Shown here: one piece after another, positions 1 to 5,409 of the stretch
Numbering within the stretch: the first letter of the stretch is position 1
How the letters are laid out: each line of letters begins with the position of its first letter
Origin: UBA1724 sp963611685
GTDB lineage: Bacteria; Verrucomicrobiota; Lentisphaeria; Oligosphaerales; Oligosphaeraceae
Direction of reading: 5' to 3'
DNA length: 12,107 bases
Assembly (NCBI GenBank): GCA_963611685.1
Contig: CAVDSU010000065.1
Coordinates: 1 to 12,107 of the forward strand
Program-made: the position numbers and the translations under genes
Notes under the pieces: generated by a model
Databases searched by the model: none
Told to the model about the DNA's origin: nothing
What the model saw: only the letters and a program-made list of their open reading frames with translations

Positions 1-59
1 CCTGCGAAACCCTGGCCTAACTTCCTCCTTCCTCCTTCCTCCTTCCTCCTTTTTTCCCC
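1..59 (+). repeat. Partial module 2 repeat: tail with four CTTCCTC units, abutting the HNH start codon
   Basis: The window opens inside a copy of the repeat seen again at 1863-1988, 2051-2149 and 3941-4031. The first bases are the 3' arm of the GTTTCGC/GCGAAAC hairpin, followed by the constant stretch CCTGGCCTAA. Then come four head-to-tail CTTCCTC heptamers at 21-48, a CTTTTTT block at 49-55 and CCCC, immediately followed by the ATG at 60. The rest of the element lies outside the window. The tail is pure pyrimidine and offers no Shine-Dalgarno sequence to the following gene. Confidence 0.85.
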
Positions 60-491
60 ATGAAGCCCCCCCTCCCCCACTCTTCTTCCGCCAGCCCGCT
101 TCCTGGCGGCGAGTCCGAGGGCGGCGCGCTTTCCGGACTGGAGGAGTTCTTCGACTTCGTGGACGACTTCCGCGCCTCCCCGGAATTCCTGAAGCGTGAG
201 AAAGAGAAAGCGCGGGTCCTCCGAAACTCCCCCTGGTGGAAGAACCGCCGCGCCTCGGGAAAGTGCCACTACTGCGGACGCGTCTTCCCGCCCAGCGAGC
301 TCACCATGGACCACCTGGTCCCCCTGGCGCGCGGCGGACAGAGCACCAAGGGGAACATCGTCCCCTGTTGCAAAGAATGCAACAACAAGAAGCGCTCGCT
401 CCTGCCCGTGGAGTGGGAGGAGTATCTCGCGCACCTCTCCGGCAAAAATCCGCCAACGCCTCCTGCGCCGGAAGGAGACTCCCATGACTGA
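60..491 (+). CDS. HNH endonuclease family protein
   Basis: A 143-residue protein with a compact HNH nuclease (beta-beta-alpha metal) domain in its C-terminal half. A zinc-knuckle pair CHYC (C69, C72) precedes the core LTMDHLVPLARGG (82-93), where D84-H85 would hold the catalytic histidine. The core is followed by GNIVPCCKECNNKK (98-111) with C104 and C107 as the second zinc pair and N108 as a likely third HNH residue. This is the usual pattern of small HNH proteins related to HNH_5/McrA-like nucleases. The first 55 residues are Pro/Ser/Gly-rich, then acidic, and resemble nothing I recognise. The start is taken at 60 because the repeat tail ends there; no Shine-Dalgarno is visible. The stop overlaps the start of the fumarase gene by eight bases (ATGACTGA), so translation of the two is probably coupled. 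No phage, intein or restriction-modification partner is in view, so the substrate is unknown. Confidence 0.85.
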   Translation: MKPPLPHSSSASPLPGGESEGGALSGLEEFFDFVDDFRASPEFLKREKEKARVLRNSPWWKNRRASGKCHYCGRVFPPSELTMDHLVPLARGGQSTKGNIVPCCKECNNKKRSLLPVEWEEYLAHLSGKNPPTPPAPEGDSHD

Positions 492-1350
492 TTTCTATCC
501 CATCCTGCTGAAGCTCCTGAGCCGCGCCTCCACCTCGCTCCCCGAGGATGTGCAACAGTCGCTCGCCGATGCGCGCTCCCGCGAGGCCGAGGGCACGCCC
601 GCCCGCGCCGTCCTGGATACCCTCCAGGAGAATATCCGCCTCGCCGAAGAACGCGCCCTCCCCCTCTGCCAGGACACCGGGATGATTCACTTCTTCGTGG
701 AATGCGCCGAGGACTTCCCCCGGCAACTCTTCCGGCTGGCCGCCGAACGCGCCGTCCGCGAAGCCACCCGACTGGGACTCCTCCGGCAGAATTGCGTGGA
801 GACCCTCACCGGACATAACACCGGAAACAACCTGGGATACGTGAGCCCCGTCTTCCATTGGGAGGACACCCCCGCCGGCTCGCCGTCCACACGCACCGCG
901 AAAGTCACCATCATGCTCAAGGGCGGCGGCTCCGAAAACATGGGCATCCAATACTCCCTGCCCGATTCCTCCCTGAAGGCATACCGGGATCTCGCCGGCG
1001 TGGAAGCCTGCATCCTCGATGCCGTCTACCGCGCACAAGGACGCGGCTGCGCTCCCGGAATCCTGGGAGTCTGCATCGGCGGCGACCGCGCCGGCGGCGA
1101 AGAAGAGGCAAAACACCAGCTCCTCCGCAAAATCGGCCAGCGCAGCGAAGAGCCCGCGCTGGCGGCACTGGAGACCCGCTGCCTGGAAAAGGCGAATACG
1201 CTGGGCATCGGCCCCATGGGACTGGGCGGAAAGAGCACGCTCCTGGAGGTCTTCGTCGCCCAACGCACCCGCCATCCCGCCTGCTACTTCGTCACCGTCT
1301 GCTACAACTGCTGGTGCCTCCGGCGGCAAAGCACACTGCTGGAGTACTAA
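484..1350 (+). CDS. Class I (iron-sulfur) fumarate hydratase/tartrate dehydratase, alpha subunit
   Basis: A 288-residue protein matching the N-terminal catalytic half of class I hydro-lyases (FumA/TtdA type), which interconvert fumarate and malate, or dehydrate tartrate, with a 4Fe-4S cluster. Visible family motifs are LCQDTG (61-66, C62), LTGHNTGNN (108-116), KGGGSEN (146-152), GVCIGGDR (195-202, C197), GPMGLGGK (243-250) and YNCWCLRR (274-281). C62, C197 and C276 are the likely cluster ligands. The start at 484 has a clear Shine-Dalgarno (GGAAGGAG, seven bases upstream), unlike most genes here. It overlaps the stop of the HNH gene. Two-subunit enzymes also need a beta subunit, usually encoded directly downstream. 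Here the next gene is DUF486 and no beta subunit is in the window. Fumarase and tartrate dehydratase alpha subunits cannot be separated by eye, so no symbol is given. Confidence 0.9.
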   Translation: MTDFYPILLKLLSRASTSLPEDVQQSLADARSREAEGTPARAVLDTLQENIRLAEERALPLCQDTGMIHFFVECAEDFPRQLFRLAAERAVREATRLGLLRQNCVETLTGHNTGNNLGYVSPVFHWEDTPAGSPSTRTAKVTIMLKGGGSENMGIQYSLPDSSLKAYRDLAGVEACILDAVYRAQGRGCAPGILGVCIGGDRAGGEEEAKHQLLRKIGQRSEEPALAALETRCLEKANTLGIGPMGLGGKSTLLEVFVAQRTRHPACYFVTVCYNCWCLRRQSTLLEY

Positions 1351-1354
1351 CGCC

Positions 1355-1699
1355 ATGCCCAGAATCCTCCAGACCTGCCTCCTTCTCTGCGCATCCAATG
1401 TCCTCATGTCCTTCGCGTGGTACGGACACCTCCGCACCCTCAAGGGAAGCCCACTCTGGATCGCCATCCTCGCCTCCTGGGCAATCGCGTTCTTCGAATA
1501 CACCCTCGCGGTCCCCGCAAACCGCATCAGCGCCGGATACTACTCCGTCGCACAACTCAAAATCCTCCAGGAGTGCATCTCACTCTCCGTCTTCGTGCCC
1601 TTCTCCCTCCTCTTCCTCCGCGAAAAGTGGAACTGGAATTACCTCTGGGCCGGACTCTGCGTCCTCGGCGCAGTATACTTCATCTTCCGAAAACCCTAG
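1355..1699 (+). CDS. DUF486 (DMT-superfamily-like) small membrane protein
   Basis: A 114-residue, strongly hydrophobic protein with four predicted membrane helices (about 4-22, 34-52, 68-88 and 94-112). It carries the hallmarks of DUF486: SNVLMSFAWYGHL (14-26), LASWAIAFFEY (39-49), VPANRI (53-58) and the SVAQLKILQE segment (64-73), followed by FLREKWNWNYLWAG (87-100). The family is small and compact and is usually grouped with drug/metabolite transporters, but the substrate is unknown. The start is the first ATG, five bases after the fumarase stop, with a plausible GGAG at 1341-1344. The gene therefore looks like the last member of an HNH-fumarase-DUF486 operon. Length is typical of the family. 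I see no functional link to fumarase beyond adjacency. Confidence 0.9.
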   Translation: MPRILQTCLLLCASNVLMSFAWYGHLRTLKGSPLWIAILASWAIAFFEYTLAVPANRISAGYYSVAQLKILQECISLSVFVPFSLLFLREKWNWNYLWAGLCVLGAVYFIFRKP

Positions 1700-1778
1700 A
1701 AGCCCTGGCAGTTAACAGTTCGCAATAAGCAATTTAGGGAACCTTCGGCACGCGCCATTCAAAAGGCGGGGGGAAGAT

Positions 1779-1815
1779 CCAAAGGACTGGGCACAGCCGC
1801 CCCCCACACCCCCGG
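1779..1815 (+). repeat. Module 1 repeat, copy a (CCAAAGGAC element)
   Basis: GATCCAAAGGACTGG followed by CAGCCGCCCCCC. This is the 5' part of the module 1 element also seen at 1989, 3879, 7304, 7427 (inverted), 7930 and 12090 (inverted). Here the CCTAATTTCTTCCGCC continuation is missing and the sequence diverges after the C-run. Between the DUF486 stop and this point (1700-1778) I see nothing recognisable. Confidence 0.6.
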
Positions 1816-1862
1816 AAACCAACCACTGGCGCAGAATTCCACAAAGACGCCAAAGGGGCCTG

Positions 1863-1988
1863 CGCGCCAATTCGGGCGCGCTTGGGCGCACCTTGGCGCC
1901 GCTTGGGCGCACGCGCCGGGTCTTCCCGGCGCGGGGTTTCGCTTGAACAAGCGAAACCCTGGCCTAACTTCCTCCTTCCTCCTTTTTT
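1863..1988 (+). repeat. Module 2 repeat, copy A (hairpins plus two-heptamer pyrimidine tail)
   Basis: This copy contains CGCGCC/GGCGCG around 1863-1880 and a perfect 8-bp stem GCGCCGGG/CCCGGCGC with loop TCTT at 1913-1932. A perfect 11-bp stem GGTTTCGCTTG/CAAGCGAAACC with loop AA follows at 1935-1958. The constant CTGGCCTAA comes next, then two CTTCCTC units (1968-1981) and CTTTTTT (1982-1988). Unlike the other copies it does not lead into an ATG but into another repeat copy, so the hisC leader holds two in tandem, 167 bases apart. The second stem is longer than in copies B and C yet fully paired. Confidence 0.85.
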
Positions 1989-2149
1989 AAGGACTGGGGG
2001 CAGCCGCCCCCGTGCCCCCGCCTAATTTCTTCCGCCTACAGGCGGTATTTGCGGCGCACCTCGGCGCCGCTTGGCGCACGCGCCGGGTCTTCCCGGCGCG
2101 GAGTTTCGCCTGCGAAACCCTGGCCTAACTTCCTCCTTCCTCCTTTTTT
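1989..2149 (+). repeat. Full composite repeat, copy B (modules 1 and 2), directly upstream of hisC
   Basis: Module 1: AAGGAC, a GGGGGC/GCCCCC hairpin, then CCGCCTAATTTCTTCCGCC with hairpin CCGCC-TACA-GGCGG (2032-2045). Module 2: GCGGCGC/GCGCCGC (2051-2070), GCGCCGGG/CCCGGCGC with loop TCTT (2080-2099), and GTTTCGC-CT-GCGAAAC (2103-2118). The tail CCTGGCCTAA is followed by two CTTCCTC units (2129-2142) and CTTTTTT, ending one base before the hisC ATG. No -35/-10 pair or Shine-Dalgarno is apparent, so this element supplies the whole leader next to the start codon. Confidence 0.85.
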
Positions 2150-3205
2150 ATGTCAAAATCCTACGCCCGTCCCGACATCCAGTCCATCGCCGGCTATGTT
2201 CCTGGCGAGCAGCTGTCTGGCCGTCGGATCATCAAGCTGAACACCAACGAGAATCCGTATCCACCCTCTCCGAAAGTCGGGGAGGCGGCGGCGGCATTCC
2301 CCTGGCAGCAACTCCGCCTCTATCCCGAGCCCACCGCACTCCCCCTGCGAAAAACCGCTTCGGCGCTCTTCGGGCTCCCCGAGGAGTGCATCCTCTGCGG
2401 CAATGGCTCCGACGACCTGCTCACCATCGGCGTACGCACCTTCGTGGGCGCCGGCGACGCCTTCGCCTTCCCCGAACCCAGCTACTCCCTCTACCCCGTG
2501 CTGGCAGATCTCCAGGGCGCCGTAAAACAGCCCTTCCAACTCACCGACGACTTCCAGCTGCCCGCAAATCTGGCGCAGAAAGCCGCCGGCGCGCGGCTCC
2601 TCATCCTGGCGCGCCCCAATGCCCCCACCGGGAACTCCTTCCCCATGGACGCCATCCGCGCCCTCTGCCGCGACTTCGCCGGCGTGGTCTGGATCGACGA
2701 GGCATACGCGGATTTTGCCGAGGACAACTGTCTGGATCTGGTGAAGGAATTCCCCAACGTGGTGGTCTCCCGCACCTTCTCCAAGAGCTACTCCCTCGCC
2801 GGCCTCCGACTGGGCATCGCATTCGCCGATCCCGCGCTGGTCTTCGAGATGAACAAGCTCAAGGACTCCTACAACACCGACCGCTTTGCGCAGGCCATGG
2901 GCGCCGCCGCCCTGGAAGACCAGGAATACCTCCGCTGGAATGTGTCGCGCATCAAGGAGACCCGCCAAAAGACCGCCGAGGCACTCGCTTCCCGCGGCTG
3001 GACCGTCCTGCCCTCACAGGCGAATTTCCTGCTGGCAAAGCCCGCCGGCAAGCCCGCCGCACAGCTCTTCCGCGAACTCCGGGAACAGGGAATCCTCGTC
3101 CGGTATTTCGCCCTCCCGCGCATCGACCAATTCCTCCGCATCACCATCGGGACCCCCGAAGAAATGCAGGAGTTCCTCGAAGCCGTGGACAAGCTGAGCC
3201 GCTAG
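2150..3205 (+). CDS. hisC: Histidinol-phosphate aminotransferase
   Basis: A 351-residue fold-type I PLP aminotransferase. It transfers the amino group from glutamate to imidazole acetol phosphate, making histidinol phosphate in histidine synthesis. Visible motifs are KLNTNENP (29-36), CGNGSDDLL (83-91), ARPNAPTGN (154-162, with PLP-contacting N157), WIDEAYADFA (181-190, D183 and Y186) and SRTFSKSYSLAGLRLG (207-222, Schiff-base lysine K212 and phosphate-binding R220). The C-terminal substrate segment RYFALPRIDQFLRITIG has a conserved arginine. Length is normal. The start at 2150 is the first ATG after the repeat tail, and MSKSYARPDIQ is a typical HisC N-terminus. There is no Shine-Dalgarno; the leader reads CCTCCTTTTTT. 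No other his gene is nearby. The next gene begins 14 bases after the stop, suggesting co-transcription. An aromatic aminotransferase role is possible but less likely. Confidence 0.93.
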   Translation: MSKSYARPDIQSIAGYVPGEQLSGRRIIKLNTNENPYPPSPKVGEAAAAFPWQQLRLYPEPTALPLRKTASALFGLPEECILCGNGSDDLLTIGVRTFVGAGDAFAFPEPSYSLYPVLADLQGAVKQPFQLTDDFQLPANLAQKAAGARLLILARPNAPTGNSFPMDAIRALCRDFAGVVWIDEAYADFAEDNCLDLVKEFPNVVVSRTFSKSYSLAGLRLGIAFADPALVFEMNKLKDSYNTDRFAQAMGAAALEDQEYLRWNVSRIKETRQKTAEALASRGWTVLPSQANFLLAKPAGKPAAQLFRELREQGILVRYFALPRIDQFLRITIGTPEEMQEFLEAVDKLSR

Positions 3206-3219
3206 CGCGCCAAAATGCC

Positions 3220-3858
3220 ATGATCGTGGAGCACCTCCCATCCTACGACCCCTTGGAAAATGCCGCCAGGGAGGAGGCGCTCTTCCGCACACGACCCTTC
3301 GACCACACCCCAAGACTCCTCTTCTACACCAACACGGAGTGCGTCCAGTGCGGCAGAAACCAACTGCCCGCAGCCGAATGCGATCTGCAGTGGTGCCAAG
3401 CCCAACGCATCCCCGTCCTGAAGCGCTTCTCCGGCGGCGGGACCGTCTGGCACGATCTCGGAAACCTGAACTACGCCTTCCTCCTCCCACGGGAACGATA
3501 CTCCCCCGAGAAGGTCCTTTCACTCGTCGTCGAAACCCTCCAGGATCTCGGCGTCTCCGACGCACGCTTCTGCTCACGATTCAGCGTCTGGCATGGACCC
3601 TGGAAAATCTCCGGAAGCGCATTCGCACTCTCCGGCCCCGCGGCACTCCTCCACGGATGCCTGCCCTTCTCCTGCAATCTGGATAGACTCCAGAAGGCAC
3701 TCGCGGTCCCCACGACCCCAGACGCCCCCAAAAGCGCCGTCGCTTCCGTGCACTCGCCCGTCACCAACATCGCGCCACTCTGCAAAGACCCCGCTCACGC
3801 CCGCGAAGAATTCCAAAAACTCCTCGCCGCAAAGGCTACGAGCGCATTCGCAGACTAG
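3220..3858 (+). CDS. Lipoate-protein ligase A family protein (BPL/LplA catalytic domain)
   Basis: A 212-residue protein of the biotin/lipoate ligase fold, expected to attach lipoate (or octanoate) to 2-oxoacid dehydrogenase or GcvH domains. Motifs in family order are PLENAAREEALFR (11-23), KRFSGGGTVWHDLGNLNYAF (68-87), the WKISGSA lipoyl-AMP pocket with lysine K129, HGCLPFSCNLDRL (145-157) and SPVTNI (179-184). It is much shorter than E. coli LplA and lacks the C-terminal accessory domain, so it may need a separate partner or act as an octanoyl/lipoyl amidotransferase. The usual ND before the pocket lysine is not conserved (CSRFSVWHGPWKISG). The start at 3220 is the only ATG that gives the complete N-terminus; the ATG at 3215 hits a stop after two codons. 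It has no Shine-Dalgarno and lies 14 bases after hisC, so it probably relies on coupling. Which of LplA, LipM or LipL it is cannot be settled by eye. Confidence 0.8.
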   Translation: MIVEHLPSYDPLENAAREEALFRTRPFDHTPRLLFYTNTECVQCGRNQLPAAECDLQWCQAQRIPVLKRFSGGGTVWHDLGNLNYAFLLPRERYSPEKVLSLVVETLQDLGVSDARFCSRFSVWHGPWKISGSAFALSGPAALLHGCLPFSCNLDRLQKALAVPTTPDAPKSAVASVHSPVTNIAPLCKDPAHAREEFQKLLAAKATSAFAD

Positions 3859-3878
3859 CAGCCTTGCTGGAAAAACAA

Positions 3879-4031
3879 CCAAAGGACGGAGGGCTGCCGC
3901 CCCCCGTTCCACCGCCTAATTTCTTCCGCCTACCGGCGGCATTTGCGGCACACTTGGCGCCGCTTGGCGCACACGCGACGGTAATTCCGGCGCGGGGTTT
4001 CGCCTGCGAAACCCTGGCCTAACTTCCTCCC
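3879..4031 (+). repeat. Full composite repeat, copy C, directly upstream of lpxK
   Basis: Module 1 starts with CCAAAGGACGG (3879) and continues through CCGCCTAATTTCTTCCGCC with hairpin CCGCC-TACC-GGCGG (3927-3940). Module 2 follows. Its first large hairpin is degenerate here (GCGACGG/CCGGCGC around a TAATT loop), but the second is intact: GTTTCGC-CT-GCGAAAC (3997-4012). The tail CCTGGCCTAA carries only one CTTCCTC unit (4023-4029), then CC and the lpxK ATG at 4032. The T-run present in the other copies is absent. Confidence 0.85.
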
Positions 4032-5207
4032 ATGTCTCGCATTTCCGAGAAAATTGAGCAATACGTCGTCGAGATCATCAACGGCAAGCGCCGGGATGGA
4101 GTCGCCGCCTATGTCCGGACGGGACTCTTTGGACTCTCCCGACTCTACCACGCCGTCGTGCAGCTGCGACTCTGGCTCTACAACACCGGCATCCTGCGCC
4201 AACACGTCATCGGATGCTTCGTGGTCAGCGTCGGCAATCTGACCACGGGCGGCACCGGCAAGACCCCGGTGGTGGAACTCCTGGCGCGAACCCTCTCCGA
4301 CCGCGGAAAACACGTGGCGATCCTCTCCCGCGGATACCGCAGCAAGCCCCTCCCCTGGTGGCACCGCATGAAGTGCGTCTTCTCCGGAAATCCCCAGGTC
4401 GTCCCGCCACGACTGGTCTCCGACGGCAAGAAGGTGCTCCTGGACTCCGGACAGGCCGGCGACGAGCCCTTCATGCTCGCCAGCAATCTCCTGGAGACCC
4501 CCACACGACGCGGAACCATGGTCGTCGTCGACAAAAACCGCTTCAAGGGCGGCACCTACGCAATCTCCAAAGGCGCCGATACCCTCATCCTCGACGACGG
4601 ATTCCAGTATCTCCGACTCCGACCCTGGACCAATATCCTCCTCGTGGACTCCACGAACCCCTTCCATAACCACGAAATGCTCCCCTGCGGAATGCTCCGC
4701 GAGCCCATCGAAAACCTCCGGCGCGCCGACTACATCTTCCTCACAAAGTCCAACGGCCGAGACTTTCACCACCTCCGAAAATTCCTCAAGCGGCACAACC
4801 CGGTGGCCGAGATCATCGAGTGCAACCACGTCCCGAAGTATCTCCAGCAGACCACCGGCGGCGGACGGCAGGAGCTCTCCTACCTCAAGGGCAAGAAGGT
4901 GGCCTCCCTCAGCGCCATCGCCGTCCCCGAAAGCTTCAATAACTACCTCCGACAGCTGGGCGCCACCATCGTCTACCAACAACACTTCGCCGACCACCAC
5001 CGATACACCCAGAAGGAACTGGCGCACTTCGGAAAGATGGCGCGGAAGGCCGGCGCCGAATTGGTCATGACCACCGAAAAGGACGCCGTCCGACTCCCAC
5101 CCCTCCCCGACGGATTCCTCCCGTCATACTACCTCCGCGTCGAAATCAAAATCCTCAAGGGACACGAGGCCTTCAACCGTTGCATCGCACAAATCTGCCT
5201 CGGCTGA
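4032..5207 (+). CDS. lpxK: Tetraacyldisaccharide 4'-kinase (lipid A synthesis)
   Basis: A 391-residue LpxK, which phosphorylates the 4' position of the lipid A disaccharide at the inner membrane. After an N-terminal segment with a hydrophobic patch (about 30-65) comes the Walker A loop SVGNLTTGGTGKTPVV (66-81, K77). Then follow LSRGYRSK (98-105), GDEPFMLA (143-150), LDDGFQYLRLR (187-197), LPCGMLREP (217-225), RRADYIFLTK (230-239), FADHHRYTQKEL (319-330) and TTEKDAVRL (347-355). The DHH segment carries the likely catalytic histidine. The usual DDGFQH is DDGFQY here. The protein is longer than typical LpxK (about 330 residues) because of the N-terminal extension and a longer loop at 105-135. 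The start at 4032 directly follows the repeat tail and has no Shine-Dalgarno. LpxK implies an outer membrane with lipid A; no other lpx gene is in the window. Confidence 0.93.
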   Translation: MSRISEKIEQYVVEIINGKRRDGVAAYVRTGLFGLSRLYHAVVQLRLWLYNTGILRQHVIGCFVVSVGNLTTGGTGKTPVVELLARTLSDRGKHVAILSRGYRSKPLPWWHRMKCVFSGNPQVVPPRLVSDGKKVLLDSGQAGDEPFMLASNLLETPTRRGTMVVVDKNRFKGGTYAISKGADTLILDDGFQYLRLRPWTNILLVDSTNPFHNHEMLPCGMLREPIENLRRADYIFLTKSNGRDFHHLRKFLKRHNPVAEIIECNHVPKYLQQTTGGGRQELSYLKGKKVASLSAIAVPESFNNYLRQLGATIVYQQHFADHHRYTQKELAHFGKMARKAGAELVMTTEKDAVRLPPLPDGFLPSYYLRVEIKILKGHEAFNRCIAQICLG

Positions 5208-5409
5208 TCCCCAAAAACGCCCCGACTGACAAAATTTTGCAAAAATTTTCGGGTTTTGACGGGGTCCGGGGGTGTTTTTTTGGAATTTTTGCCTACAATA
5301 TTACATAATCCCTCTTGAATGCCGCGGAAGGCTCCCGAAATGGAAGCCCCGCTCGGCATAACAATACCCCTTTCCGATTCCCATTCTCCTCCATACTACT
5401 CTCCCGCTT
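5208..5409. other. AT-rich intergenic region between lpxK and the coiled-coil protein gene
   Basis: A 202-base gap that is locally much richer in A and T than its surroundings. It holds a near-palindrome AAAATTTT-GC-AAAAATTTT (about 5230-5249), then a G-rich stretch and a run of seven T (5275-5281), which could end lpxK transcription. TACAAT at 5294-5299 is a possible -10 box. The last 30 bases before the ATG are pyrimidine-rich (CTCCTCC), again with no Shine-Dalgarno. No module 1 or module 2 repeat is seen here. Confidence 0.5.
5294..5299 (+). promoter_or_regulatory. Possible -10 box for the 5410 gene
   Basis: TACAAT is preceded by TTGCC in a T-rich stretch. A TTGACG exists at 5256-5261, but its spacing of about 32 bases is too long for a sigma-70 promoter, so only the -10 is suggested. 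The leader from here to the ATG would be about 105 bases. Confidence 0.25.

Noticed and set aside
60..491. HNH gene as a homing endonuclease or intein remnant in the fumarase gene
   Set aside because: The fumarase reading frame is complete from its own start with an intact N-terminus, and the HNH protein has no intein or intron-type flanking signals.
301..1527. Long minus-strand open frame (over 400 codons) across HNH, fumarase and DUF486
   Set aside because: It lies antisense to three genes with clear family motifs, and its translation is Ala/Gly/Arg-rich without any recognisable domain. GC-rich coding DNA commonly leaves such antisense frames open.
1913..1988. Module 2 as an ordinary intrinsic terminator
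   Set aside because: The hairpins are strong, but the T-run lies some 25 bases past the last stem, and three copies sit next to start codons instead of after stops. A termination or attenuation role cannot be excluded but is not the simple reading.
1779..2149. CRISPR array
   Set aside because: Repeats recur, but there are no regularly spaced 25-40 base direct repeats with unique spacers and no cas gene; the copies are hairpin-rich elements joined to genes.
2071..3219. Long upstream extension of the lipoate ligase frame, running through hisC in another frame
   Set aside because: The part before 3220 is Arg/Pro-rich out-of-frame hisC sequence; LplA-type homology begins at MIVEHLPSYD.
3930..5027. 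Minus-strand open frame of 365 codons across lpxK
   Set aside because: Antisense shadow of lpxK; Val/Gly/Glu-rich with no motif.
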